Below are positions 25,662 to 37,233 of a stretch of DNA of 64,000 bases, piece after piece (positions within the stretch are counted from its first letter, which is position 1; each line of letters begins with the position of its first letter). The notes beneath the pieces are model-generated. The model saw nothing but the letters and a program-made list of their open reading frames with translations. It was not told where the DNA came from and ran no database searches. Made by a program: the position numbers and the translations under genes. Origin of the DNA: Albula goreensis (Eukaryota > Chordata > Actinopteri > Albuliformes > Albulidae); NCBI GenBank assembly GCA_022829145.1, contig CM040764.1, forward strand, positions 1,860,001 to 1,924,000, written 5' to 3'.

Positions 25662-28600
25662 GTAACCATAGCTATCAAACGTCCCTCACACTCTCTCCTA
25701 CTCCTCATTCTCTCAATGAATTTAATTATATATGTAGAGTACGTTATTCATAACTATGTATATGTAGAGTACATTATTCTGTTAAAGCAAACGTAAACAG
25801 AATACAGAAAAAACATGGCGTTTGATAGGGGTGAAGTATCATTCATACAAAAATAATAAAACAAATGCGCAAAATGAGTTGTATAATAAATGCATTGCAG
25901 GATAGATAGGCCTAAATAATTTTATTTATTTCAAATAACTGATTATTAAAATATTTTTTTTATAGGCCAACAGTATACTGGGGTGTATGCATTATATTAT
26001 TTGTGCTTCCTTCTATTTTAGCTTGCTTGTCGTTAGCTGCAGTACAACCATATTCTCTTTGTTGATTTTGTATAGCAATAAGCATTTGTTTTTTGTTATG
26101 GTCTGTTGCTTGAGTTGGTTTTGATTATTGGTTTGGTTACCGGCACTGGTGGTGTGGAAACCCCCTCGTTCACTGGACTGACCCTGGTGAAGTTAATCTA
26201 TGGTGTCGCACATGGCAAGATCTCCATGCCGTAACCTCCTGTGGTTTTCTCTTTAAAAGGCCCAGTTGTCGTGGGTGCGTGTTCAGTCATACGTGACTTC
26301 TGATAACAATCAACTAAATTTAAGCCCACAAAAAAACGTATTCGATTTTTGCCAACAGGATGATTGTTTGGAGAAATTTTAATTAATTTGTTGGAAACAG
26401 TTGTGGGTATTTTCTGTTTTGTGATTTGTGGATGCTGCACTGTTGCCCAACATTTAATCCAAGTGATATATCTCACCATGTGAAGATAATTCATCAGTGT
26501 TAAGTAGGTTGTGTATCAGTGTTGGGTAATGGTATTAAAAAAAGTTTCATGTTAAAATGTTAAGATCCTAAAGAGTGGGAGAAAGGTTGTAGAAGGGGAA
26601 TTTGGTCAGTTGTGGGCTGGAACAGGAGTTTGTTTCCTGTTTCCTGCCAGGTGACGTTCACCAAGCGCAAGTTTGGGCTGATGAAGAAGGCGTACGAGCT
26701 GAGCGTGCTCTGTGACTGTGAGATTGCCCTCATCATCTTCAATGGCGCCGACCGCCTCTTCCAGTACGCCAGCACGGACATGGACAAGGTCCTGCTCAAA
26801 TACACGGAGTACAGTGAGCCCCACGAGAGCCGGACCAACGCCGACATCCTGGAGGTGCCCGGCACACGCCCACCCGCACCCACAATGCACCACAGCACAG
26901 ATCATACAAGCCCACCCCCACCCACAATGCACCACAGAACAGATCATGCATGCTCTCCCCCGCCCACAATGCACCACAGCACAGATCATACAGGCCCACC
27001 CCCACCCACAATGCACCACGGCACAGATCATACACGCCCACTCCCACCCACAATGCACCACAGCACAGATCATACAAGCCCACCCCCACCCACAATGCAC
27101 CACAGCACAGATCATTCACGCTCACCCCCACCCACAATGCACCACAGCACAGATCTAAAATGCCAAGCAAAGGCAAAAAACCCCATCTTCAGTACAAATA
27201 CTACCACATACTTCCACCCATGCAATAAAGCAGCCGATTCTTATTAGCACAGCTCTGAGCCCATATGTGAAAGAAATGTTTGGTTGCAGTTCTACTCTCT
27301 GAATATGGGGTCTTGCAGTTCTGTAGTTTTATCATGTGAAAGATGTTTCCATGACATCAAAACAAAAACAATCCCATCAGATGCATTTCATGCAAATTAA
27401 TTACAAGCGCAATACTGTCGCAAATGAGCACCCTGAACCATATGAACTGTTACATACTGTATCGCCCTATAGTTAAGAGGCGTAGGGGACAGAAGGAGCT
27501 GAAGTTTTTGATGAGTCTGTAGAATCCATGACCTCACCGTACAACACCGACCCCGCCTTCTCTCCTTTCTTTCCCCGCCCGCATAACCGTCCTCTGCGAT
27601 TCTACTGTTCCGCTGAGAATTGTCTGGAAATTAGAGTGAAGTATGGGGGAACCTTGCCACCCTGAACTCAAACCTGATGAGAAACATTTCGATTAGAATT
27701 TGCATCTTGCGTGCTTAGAGAAATGCGCCAAGCAGTACCCTGTGAGCACTGAGCCGGGGCCCATTCCAAACGGTCTGGTTCCATGGAAATAGGGCGGACA
27801 AGCAAAATAACACAAAGCCCAACTGAAAAACAGGTTCCTCCAAGACAAGAACCCCCTTGTCCAGCTGGTCCCGGACTCAGGTCATTGAACAGAACCACAT
27901 CAGAATTTAATCAGGACTAAACCGCAGATACATGATTTCCCAGAATAATTGTTTAGCAAGAGAGCCTTGATTTGAGAACATGAATACACTGAAAATTTGA
28001 AACGTTTATACATATAGGTCTTAAGCATAAGTATTTAGTTAGGGAGTATACCTGTGAACACAGTGGTGACAGCCACCCATTGTCCATGGACTTAAAAATA
28101 GAAAAAGGTAGAGATAAAATCTGGGTTTCCCCGAGAACAGAGAGACTATGAGTTGCAAGAGACGTACTTCCTGTTAGCATGCTCAAAATATAAATGATAC
28201 ATGACAAATATTTCACACAATTTGAACAAATCTCAAAGTTCACCTTCTTCCCCAACACAGAACTTCCCAACCTGTTAGGAGACTGAAATCACTATAAATC
28301 TGGCAGCTAAAATTACATCATCTTGCCAAACCCTGAGACACATCGGCTAAACTAATGAAAAATAATTTAGAGGCCCACTCCAGCGAAACTTACTTCCTGA
28401 TTTGACCTCAAGAAATACTTATAAAACAGAAGCAGAGAGATGATGTATTTATTCACTGAATAGTTAGAAAAGTACCGCTCCTTCATCCGCTCAGTAACTT
28501 TAAACCTAAACTGAGCTTCAAATTATAGCTAGCATCGCATGCTAACAGTGACTCAGCGATTTTTAAAGCTTTTTCATAGGCCAATGTGAGACATGTGATC

Positions 28601-31600
28601 ATTTGCTCCTCAGACGCTTCGCAGGAAGGGCCTGGACGGGCAGGAACTGGACCGGGACGAGGCCCTGCAGGCTACGGAGAGATACCAGCACCTCAGCTCC
28701 AGCACCGGACATCCGGTTGCACGGCAACGCTACTACGTATGCAACCGTCCGCAAAACCGCTAATGCTGCTAACAATAACAATGCTTGCATGCTGAGGGAG
28801 AATGTATAGAGCTCCTTTGAGCTTAGGTGAGCGAAATGTGTTGGGTGCACGGATCTCACTTATAGACTGTCTAAGAGTCCGAAGATGTGTTTGGAATCAT
28901 TCACTATGTTTCCTGCCAGCTCTCATGTCCCTCAACTTAACGAATGTCACACTGGGGCAAAACAGGAAATAACGCGCAATGTGTTCTGAAGCAGGTGGTT
29001 ATGGCCGCTCTGTCAGGGTTTAGAGGATGAAGACTGACCTTTCAGAGCTTCATCTTTAAGCTTCAAGTTATAGCATTCATATGGAAGCATGGGGCCATAT
29101 GAGCTAGCTTACAGAAACCAATAGCCAGCTGTTTCATGAAAGAAATGTTTATTTATGAGCGAATATTTTATGTTGTTTTATTCCCTTAATTCAATGTCAG
29201 GAAAAGTATAGGGGTTTATTATCATTCCATCCTGTTCCATTCATTGATATTTTCTTCACATTCTTCTGTTCTGTTCTATTTTATCACACTATTTGATGCT
29301 GTTGTGCCAGTGTGTTTTGTTTGCATGGTCTGTTGGTGTTATTTTATGTGCTATTATGTTCTATTCTACTCTGATCTGTTATATCTTATGCCATTCTATT
29401 CATCTGTGTTCTAATCTCCAATATGTGTTTCTGATCTGGTTTGGTTTGTTGTGTCGAGATACCCCCTTATTAAATAGAGTTGCAGAGAAAAAGATAAGTG
29501 GAGAAATTCACTCCTCCTAAGCCTGCTGTTCTCCTGTACACTTGTTCATGTCTCTCTCTCTCTCTCTCTGCAGGGTCCCTCTCTCCTCCCAGCAGACGCC
29601 CAGTATGCAGTGTCTATGGGCTGTGAGAATGCGCTGGCCAGGAGCCTGTCACCCAAACCTGGCCTACTGTCCCACAGGCCCTCCCTTATCAAACCTCCCG
29701 GCCCAAAATCTGGCTCCTCCGCCAGCCCCTGCCGGACCCCATGGACACCCCTCCCTCATGCCATCCCACTCAGGTGAGACTGAAGAATGGACATTTCTGT
29801 TGCATGATGGGGCATTCTGTTCCTCTGAGTATTTGTGCGGATATCAGTTGCGATTGAGGAAATGGGACCGGTATTATAGACCCACCAGAGTCTCAGCTTC
29901 ATGCTCTTAACACCCGAATGTCTGTCACCCTAATGAACACCAATCCGATGCATCATAAGAAATATATAAAATGGAATCCAGCAGTAGAATCTGTATTTAC
30001 CTTTCTGCAACATGCTGCGTTGTGGAAGTGAAGAGGGCAAAAGGACGGCAGGAGTCAAACATTCGGTTTGTGTAGAGGATCTGTGGCTGTCTTAGAGGCA
30101 CTTCCTGTTGCGGGGGAGGGGTTAGGGGGGGGGGTTGCAGGGTGGATCGTCTTCGACACCCTGCGGCATGTGGAACGTGCCCATGAGCAGTTTTTCCTTG
30201 AGTCACTGTGCTGCTCCAGCCACCCGTGAAGACAGGAAGTCACCACCTCCCCCAGAAGAGTACGATATAGAGGGTGAGAGAAAGAGAGAGAGAGAGAGGG
30301 AGCAAGTAGAATAGAAATGAGACCTAAAATATTTTTCCACATCAAATAAATATATTTACAGAAAACATAAAATGAGGAATTCTTACAGAAATTCTTACAG
30401 TGCTCTACAAAGGAGGAGGAAAAAAACAGAAAAGAATAGCTAGTAACGATAACTAACTCAATATTTCATTACTCAAGGGGTAGAACAGTGATACAAAATA
30501 GGTAGAGAGAGAAAGAGATGCAAAGAAAATTCATTACGCCTCAAAGGTGAAAATAATACGCTGTTTTAGTACCTAACGAGTGAAAATGTTAAGTGTAGGA
30601 GACTGGGAAGAGATTGAGCGAGAGAGAATTGCATTTCCAGGCAGCGGTTCTCTGTAGTGAGAAATCAGTCAGTGTAAATCAGTACAGAAATAGCATAGCA
30701 TCGACTTCCTGTTCAATGCTTCCTATTTGTCTTAATTCTCTGTAGGTATTGGCTACTCAGTGTTTTCCCATGGCAACCTGAGCTTGGCCTGTGCAAACCG
30801 GCGAATGGAGGCGCAGTCTGTCTCTCCGGACAGTCGCAGCAACATGAGCGGCACGGTGAGGGACACATCGGGTCTCTGCGGCCCGCTAATGCTAACAGCT
30901 CAGCACTGAAGTGCACCAGATCAATGTCCTGTTGGAGCAACAATCATGTCACAACCCAAAGCGAACCGGCTTGTCTGTTATTTGTGTCGTGTTCATTAGT
31001 TAGTCTCACTGTGTAACAACCAGTAGACAGCTCAGAGCAGACAAGATTAGCTAATGTGCAGACTAGCGTGTGCTGTCCTCTGTAGCATGGGCTAACAGCT
31101 ATCACTTCTTCTTTCCAATGTACCGTCCACCAGCCGGGCTACAGTACACAGCCACTGCACCTGCGGTGACGCATTTAGCATAGCTAGCATACGTAGGCTT
31201 TAGAGGCCAGATTAATCAGATAGTTACTCATTCACACTGTGGCATGGACATCCCCACTGGTTTAACATCTCTCCCCCTGGGTAAAGATGTGTGAACCATG
31301 TCTCATAGTCGTCTCAGAAATAGTCCCACTCGGTCACTGGTGTTCTTTGCGCCTCCAACAGAGGGCGCTGTATCACGGTATCCACCCCGGGAACCACATG
31401 GTCGCCATGGGGAAAGCAGGCTTGCTGGGACACGCGATCGGGGGTTACAGGCACCCTGCCGCAGGGCCCGCCGGTAAGTCCGACATGGAGTTAACCTCGA
31501 CATTACACAATGCAAAAATGATAGGCTATATCTTAATTAAACTCTGCCCACAAGAGCTTGTGGCCTGGGAGTGTACAATTGTGTTTGCTGGTCTCTGGGG

Positions 31601-33857
31601 TTACTTAAGTGCTTTTTAAAGTAATCGTTTTAAAGTCCACGTACATGCCAAGGATTAAAATGGATGCTGCTTGAAAGGAAACCACAAGATCTTCTACGCA
31701 CTGCGGCCCTCCAGATCTGATGCTGTCCATCCTGTCGAAGCATAACTACTGCGGCAGATGGAGCATTATTGTTCTCATCTATATCAATACTCTGGATCTA
31801 TTCTTATATTGTGGTCTTGGTTAATTGTCATTGATGTGCATTAGGTCAGAATTAGATGTGTGATACTACCTTTGAGTGGCTCATAGAATGCAAGCTCATT
31901 TTCGTGATGCCACTGTTTGGCCCACGTATGGGCGATGGAGTCACAACTTTGTTACTGGCTGTTGCTACAGGGCCACATTCACAAGGCCGTAATTGGCTCA
32001 AACTTGCTGCAGAAAAGTATGGGATAAGAACAGGTGACACCCTCAGTCTCATCACTCTCCAGTGCCCTCTGGTGGCCGGCTGAGCACCTACAGGTTTGTG
32101 ACCTGGTCACATGGTCTCCAGTTTAGCATCCTTGGCCATGTCATGTGTGAGGTCATTTCCTCCTCAGTCTGTGAGAGAGGTTGTTTTTGTGGGGCTAATG
32201 GTGGATTGTGCTTAAATTTTGGTTGGGGGGGGGGGGGTGGTTAATAAAATAAGTGAATAAGATGTAAGTTTACCCCTGAATTTGCAAATTCACTTCCTGC
32301 TCCCCCATCCCACTACCCTGTAGAGTACGCCCACGCTGGCTCCTCCCACTCCATGAGCTTACAGCGTGGTATGGCAGGGCCCTGGCGATCGTCACATGAC
32401 CTGGAAGGAGATACGTCCCTCACCTGTCTGGGGTAAGACTTTCTGTTTCCATAGTAACAGACTCTCTGGCAGCCAATGAGATCACGATACACTTCCAACA
32501 GGACTTATACTTATACAGTAGATATATTGCATTTTTTTCCAATTTGTATACACAACTACAGCTACGCAAATAGAAGAGAGTATTTAACTTAACTATATGC
32601 TATTCGAATGAAACAACGCATCACTTTCCTGCATTGCATTAGCTTAAAGGTACACTATGTTTTGCACTGAAATGTATATTTGCCAATATTTTAATAAAGT
32701 GTAGGTCACAGACAGTGCATGTACTTGATAAGTAGATCCCAGGTTTGGGTGTGAAATCCTACCCCATTAATAAAGATAATACTAAATTATATTCATAAAG
32801 CCAGTTTCATAGTGTAGTCTCAAAGTGCACAACTGTGTCTTGAACTGCTGGATCTGAGTGTGCGAGATTGGGGACTGAGACGAAATCAGACAGGCAGGGC
32901 CAGCACCATTTAAAGGCTTATAGACACAGCTTACTGAGTCACAAAACAGGGACAAGCCAAGGGTATCAAAATAGATCTGAACAGATTTCCTGTCTGTGTG
33001 GATTTTCACAAATATGTGACTTAAAACCTTCAGACCAACACAATGGCCATCTGTCCTTAATATAATTTACTACCTTAGTATGTGTAACATTTATATATGA
33101 ATATATGTATGCATGAGACACCTCTACCCAGAGTGACATAGACTTGCATGTATTGTGAAGTGAGATATACAGAAATACACATAAGTAAACTACTTGTAAT
33201 GCAATTGTCAGTATCAAAGAATATTAAAGGCATAATTACGCTGAGTATAAGGAGTAAGATAAAACGACTGGGTTTCACTCTTGAAATACGAGAGGCCAGT
33301 AAAGAAATTCATTGCTTGTGTGTTGGCGCCATCTAAAGGCATGCTGTGGTAGTGCGTGCAAATACAACACATCGGTTTCGATTGAGCTGCTTTGACATTA
33401 TGTGCCGTCTCTACGTTTTTGTGGCTGAAAATTCTCTATCTATATGGATAACAGTAATGAAGTAATCAGGGTTCAAAAATTATTGTACGTTTCAATGCCC
33501 AAAAATGGGCGAAAATGGTAGGGGTCACTGATCTAGGGTCAGTGTTCAGTTGGTGATTCCCCCAACCCTTCTTAAAACTGCATTCCTTTTTGCAGGATGC
33601 CGACTGGGGGGTGCTCCTTCCCGCAGCAGGTCTCCACGGTGACGCCGCCCCCCCACCTCCACCCCCTCGGCCTCAGCATCAAGTCGGAGCGGGTCTCGCC
33701 GGAACACGGCCACTCCCGACCACGCCCCCTCCGCGCCACGCAGGCCAGCACGCGGAGCCGTATCTGGCAGGCGAGAGAGAAGACCCCCGCAGAGGGGGCG
33801 CCGCCAAGGCCACTTCGGAGGGGGGTGGCGGTCTCCCCACCGGCCAATCAGAGATGA
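25608..33857 (+). CDS. mef2b: MEF2B-like MADS-box transcription factor (8 coding exons, one apparent frameshift)
   Basis: Myocyte enhancer factor 2 proteins are nuclear dimeric factors that bind YTA(A/T)4TAR sites through an N-terminal MADS box plus MEF2 domain. Coding exons are 25608-25661, 26651-26854, 28614-28736, 29574-29773, 30746-30855, 31362-31473, 32324-32432 and 33596-33857. Residues 1-86 form an almost perfect MADS/MEF2 domain (starts MGRKKIQIS, ends RTNADILE). The 87-127 segment ([19 protein letters not shown]) resembles MEF2B rather than MEF2A/C/D, and a late block reads [13 protein letters not shown], the conserved MEF2 KSEP/VSP region. All introns are GT-AG and all phases agree except for one extra base in exon 4. 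Corrected length is about 390 residues, close to human MEF2B. Residue 10 is Gln where I recall Arg in human MEF2 proteins. Upstream untranslated exon(s) must exist, because the ATG exon is preceded by an acceptor. The tail-to-tail neighbour is tmem161a. Confidence 0.93.
26651..26854 (+). CDS. mef2b: mef2b coding exon 2 (rest of MADS box and MEF2 domain, residues 19-86)
   Basis: This exon is exactly 204 bp (68 codons), in phase 0 at both ends, as in other vertebrate MEF2 genes. It runs from [18 protein letters not shown] to RTNADILE. Lymphoma-hotspot positions Y69, N81 and D83 of human MEF2B are conserved. The donor is GAG|GTGCCC, poor beyond the GT, and a 42-bp minisatellite starts within about 15 bases of it. 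Confidence 0.95.
26868..27157 (+). repeat. 42-bp minisatellite in mef2b intron 2
   Basis: About seven copies start at 26881, 26923, 26965, 27007, 27049, 27091 and 27133. The unit core is cacaatgcaccacagcacag followed by atcatacaagcccaccccca. The 42-bp period equals 14 codons, so all three forward frames stay open across the array. The exon 2 frame runs through it to a stop near 27245. Confidence 0.95.
28614..28736 (+). CDS. mef2b: mef2b coding exon 3 (residues 87-127)
   Basis: The exon is 123 bp, phase 0 to 0, with acceptor ctcctcag and donor GTATGC. It begins [19 protein letters not shown], which aligns with TLKRRG..LDGPELEPDEG of human MEF2B, and ends QRYY. This is the strongest evidence for the B paralogue. 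Confidence 0.88.
29574..29773 (+). CDS. mef2b: mef2b coding exon 4 (contains an apparent +1 frameshift)
   Basis: The acceptor is a (CT)n tract ending in gcag; the donor is GTGAGA. The 5' part reads [18 protein letters not shown] in phase 0, like the MEF2 'SP..HRPS' block. The 3' part makes sense only in another frame, [15 protein letters not shown], which matches human MEF2B GPPGLVHPLFSPSHL and supplies the phase needed by the next exon. The exon is 200 bp where 199 (or 202) is needed, so one base is in excess between about 29714 and 29731. Confidence 0.85.
30746..30855 (+). CDS. mef2b: mef2b coding exon 5
   Basis: The exon is 110 bp between acceptor tctctgtag and donor GTGAGG. In its consistent frame it reads [16 protein letters not shown] and later [10 protein letters not shown], similar to the MEF2C stretch LLVSPGNLNKNMQAKSPPP. 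It enters in phase 1 and leaves in phase 0. Confidence 0.8.
31355..31368 (+). promoter_or_regulatory. CTCF-core-like motif over mef2b exon 6 acceptor
   Basis: CCAACAGAGGGCGC matches the CTCF core at 13 of 14 positions and spans the AG of the splice acceptor (31360-31361). Confidence 0.35.
31362..31473 (+). CDS. mef2b: mef2b coding exon 6
   Basis: The exon is 112 bp with acceptor cctccaacag and a strong donor GTAAGT. It encodes [20 protein letters not shown] and then a Gly/Pro/Ala-rich stretch, typical of the poorly conserved MEF2 activation region. A CTCF-like 14-mer overlaps the acceptor (31355-31368). Confidence 0.8.
32062..32075 (-). promoter_or_regulatory. CTCF-core-like motif, mef2b intron 6
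   Basis: The minus strand reads CCACCAGAGGGCAC, matching the CTCF core at all 14 positions. Confidence 0.45.
32324..32432 (+). CDS. mef2b: mef2b coding exon 7
   Basis: The exon is 109 bp with acceptor taccctgtag and donor GTAAGA, entering in phase 1 and leaving in phase 2. It begins [19 protein letters not shown], comparable to the Ser-rich TEYSLSSADLSSLS segment of MEF2C. Confidence 0.8.
33596..33857 (+). CDS. mef2b: mef2b last coding exon (C terminus)
   Basis: The acceptor is ccttttttgcag. In the joined frame the exon reads [18 protein letters not shown], then [15 protein letters not shown] (the conserved MEF2 C-terminal block), and ends ...PPANQR at a TGA (33855-33857). The GC-rich 3' half is open in more than one frame. 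A -1/+2 shifted frame continues to 33877 and ends EMTDGWQR, which looks slightly like the VKRMRLSEGW-type MEF2 tail, so the exact C terminus is uncertain. Confidence 0.82.
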
Positions 33858-34351
33858 CAGACGGGTGGCAGAGATAGTACCCACTGCTGACGTGTGTCTC
33901 AGAGCCCAGCCCTGATTGGAGGGTGGCGAGGGGGCGGGGCTCCTTATGCTGCCTACATCCATACTGTACTACTGTACTCTCCTCAAGATTATATTGTAAC
34001 CCCCATGATTTTCTAATGGTTCAGTCCAGCACTCTCCTACACTGTAGAGTCTGTAATAGAATCTAAGTGCTTTCTCTGAGCATGTAAGGGAACAGAAGGG
34101 AACCCAAGTCAGTAATACTTCCCCACCCCAAAAAACACATACACACACGTGCACCCTCATCTCAAAGCCCATTTCAGACCAGTCTTGTTGAATGTTTAAG
34201 ATAACTTCTCTTCCTCTGTGGTTAGTTCCGTAGCACTTACGAACGGAACTTCAGACCTCCTTGTCTTGCGTGTGATGTCACTGAGCCAGTTGCATACTGC
34301 CTCGTTCCTGTTCTTAGTGATACACATGCTAAATGCACAAGCAGCCAATGG

Positions 34352-34364
34352 AGGTCAAAGGTCA
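34352..34364 (+). promoter_or_regulatory. DR1 nuclear-receptor element
   Basis: AGGTCAAAGGTCA, perfect, about 500 bp downstream of the mef2b stop codon. Confidence 0.4.
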
Positions 34365-35235
34365 CGGTTAATGACGGTATGGCGTGACTTTCAAAAGCAT
34401 AAGCGCAAAGTGTCCTACTGGTAGACAGCAGCTGTTAATCTAAATCAACGTACAATATCTACACACCTTACTCAGGGACTTTTCATTCGCATCATTATAA
34501 ATATGTATAATAATAATAATATGTAAGTTATGAGGATGAATCACTCAGGAGGAGTACTGTACAGATTTTGGAGCCCCCTCTATAATCGATGATAAATATA
34601 ATGTAAACCAGAGTTTTAAAGAAAGGAAATTAATTCGTTTTACCTCTCTGTGTATCCGACAGAGATTTAGCACAAACATGGCTGTGTTTTCGGTTCGTTC
34701 ACACCTCAGCATGCGAGGAATTCACAACAAGGTCCCCACGCTCTCGCCCAGGATGGCAGTAGCTGCCTCAAGGGACGAGCCAAAAAAACGTCTTCGCCAT
34801 TTTGCACTACGGTAAAATATAACGGCCAGTTTAAAAACGTCCCCCTTGTCCTTCAGTGTTTTTGGAAGAGAAGTTTGATTCATTGAATTTATCGTTAACT
34901 ATTCTGTTATTAAAGAGTGATATATAAGCAGTTGGTTTGCCCACTGCAATTAAAAATGAAAAAATAATTAAAAGCTTGAAAAAATTCATCTTGGCTTTAA
35001 ATACTGATATAATTTTTTTGTAATATTTATTACTGATATTGTCACAACCTCAATTTGCCATATATTCGTTTATCATTTAATTACAGTGTGTGTACTTATG
35101 GTATAGTAAACATCAAATGCTTACAATAAACTATGACTGATGATGCACGTTTAGCATACCAATGCTACATTTCACTTTGATGACATATTGAAGGCACTGA
35201 AGTTCTGGGGCATTTTATTTTGTAAAATAATTGAA

Positions 35236-35272
35236 TGAAAGTTTGTCTGCTAAATGAATGCAATGTAATTTT
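35236..35272 (+). mobile_element. SINE tail fragment
   Basis: gtctgctaaatgaatgcaat gtaa matches the extreme 3' end of fish tRNA-SINEs. Confidence 0.45.
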
Positions 35273-35531
35273 ATTTTTTTAAATGGCCGGATTTTTAAAA
35301 TAATAGTTTAAGAATCAAGAAGATCAAATCTAAAACAGATTTTTTTTTTGTCTGGACATGAGGAATCAAGGTGGATAGAAGAATGCAAATGATTGATTGT
35401 GTAGCCAATTAACTGGAAGGGGCGTGGTTATCAGGTGGCCAGAGACCAATAAGAGAACGATTTAAGGTAAGCAGGGTTAACACACTGCCAGTAAGGGTCA
35501 TAGGATCTCTGGCAGTCGCAGTGAGATACTG

Positions 35532-35917
35532 TGTCCCAAAAGCGCACTACATCCTATTTCTAGCTGTTTTTTTGAGTGCATAGTACATAGTGTGGTTAAT
35601 TTTTGTCACACACTATGCACTAGGTAGTACAAGTGTATGCACTAACAATGGCGGACATCTGAAGTATGGTTTGCATGGAAACTATTTTCCCAGAATGCAA
35701 GGTGAAATGGAAAGGGAGGCACCTCCTGCAACCAAAAATTTCAAACAAAATGGCAGATGCAGGAGCATCACCATAAACACTGGTGACGCATTTACAAACA
35801 GTAAAATACTATCAAGTGTATTCGCTCTCGTACGCTAACTAGTGGAAACATGCACTTTCTAGAGTAGTACACGGTGTTTACACAATTGTGTGGAGTATGT
35901 AGTGCGCTATTGGGACA
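35532..35917 (+). mobile_element. MITE, 386 bp, with ~21-bp terminal inverted repeats
   Basis: The left end tgtcccaaaagcgcactaca is matched by the reverse complement of the right end, tgtcccaatagcgcactaca, differing at one base. Sub-terminal copies of gtgcatagtac/tatgcactag add to the structure. No ORF was found and the superfamily was not determined. Confidence 0.75.
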
Positions 35918-36655
35918 TGGTGAAGGTCTTTTTTTTAGGCCTGATCTGAAATCTCTTGTATTGGACATATTTTAATTTTGATTGCCATGTAAAGTATCGC
36001 TATAATTTCAAAAATAATGTTTACCACCATCACCATTTAAGTATAATCGATTGAATTCTGCCTGTCTGGGTACATCAGCTGCAGGTCAGCGGTGCTATAT
36101 CAGGAGGGTTTAAGTATTTATAATCCTATAGAGAACCATAGAGAAGTGCGTTCACTTCAAGTAGAAATTCATAGTTTGCATTTATGGTATAACCGCTTTT
36201 GTATTTTGCAAATGTGTCTTGTTAGCTGCGGGTATTTGCATGCTCATATTCATATTTAACGCTGAAAGTTGTGACCCGCTCATCCATAGATATGCAGATA
36301 CCTCGCCTTTGACCTTGATGGTGGACACTCTAACTTGTCATAGGGGACGTTTTTGTTTTTTTTTGACATTGGGAAATTAATAGTGTAAACGACTGTAAAT
36401 GGTTTTGTTGATTTTCCTTTGAAAAAATGTTTTTGTCAATAAAGTAATTCTCCAAAAATTAAAAACATATTTCAATCATCAAGGATACAGTTGTATTTAT
36501 GTCCTTTACAGTTGTAAGTTTTAAATCTGTGACATTCTATATGATACAGAAACACGGTATGTTTGATTGTTTTTTGTTCAGGGTTGAAGCTGTTCTAGTC
36601 GGTAAGAAAGTTTATTTATGCCCTTGACATCACAACTTGCAGTACACACAGTTGG

Positions 36656-36669
36656 CCACCAGATGGCTG
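36656..36669 (+). promoter_or_regulatory. CTCF-core-like motif between the convergent genes
   Basis: CCACCAGATGGCTG matches the CTCF core at 13 of 14 positions. Confidence 0.35.
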
Positions 36670-37233
36670 TCCCACATAGCGCTGTATGGTCCAGGAAAAT
36701 TCCCCCCCTCATCAAGTTTGCCTCTCATTTAAGTCAACTGTATTCTCTCTGACATAGGGCACACAGAGAGAAGCAGCCTGGTCAGGTTTAACAAACACAT
36801 AATGGTGGTGTCTTTCCTGTGTATTATACAGCTAGGTATATACCTGCAACATACATATTCAAGGTGATGTCATGGCTGCAACAGTGTTTGTGTCCTTAAT
36901 GCGAGAAATGTAGTGGATTTTAAAGCTCTAAACTCAAAACAGAATTTGGCAACAGCGTAGAACTTTGGCAGGGTAATAATTTAATCGACTGGCAGACTAA
37001 CAGTGACACAAGATCACATACATCAATGTGATCAAGCTGTTCTAGAGCAAATGAGCTAGTGAAAAAAAAAAAAAAAAAGCTAATGTCCTTGTTATGATTA
37101 TGAATATTGAAGCCACCCATATTGACTTAATTATATGATCCCAAAAAAATGAATGTGTTAATTGCAAACACAATTGATATGAAATACGTAAATATTTGAA
37201 AAAGTTCTGAGAGATAGAGACGAGTCCCTAAGA

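Noticed and set aside
26612-27247. 211-codon single-exon reading of the MADS/MEF2 region
   Set aside because: As a main product it lacks the MADS N terminus and runs into a minisatellite; conserved exons 1 and 3 show normal splicing. It is kept only as a possible intron-retention product.
28092-28101. Perfect MEF2 consensus TTAAAAATAG in mef2b intron 2
   Set aside because: Such AT-rich 10-mers are frequent in this AT-rich sequence and there is no supporting context.
33546-33962. 138-codon minus-strand frame
   Set aside because: Antisense shadow of the GC-rich last exon of mef2b; no family resemblance and no splice context.
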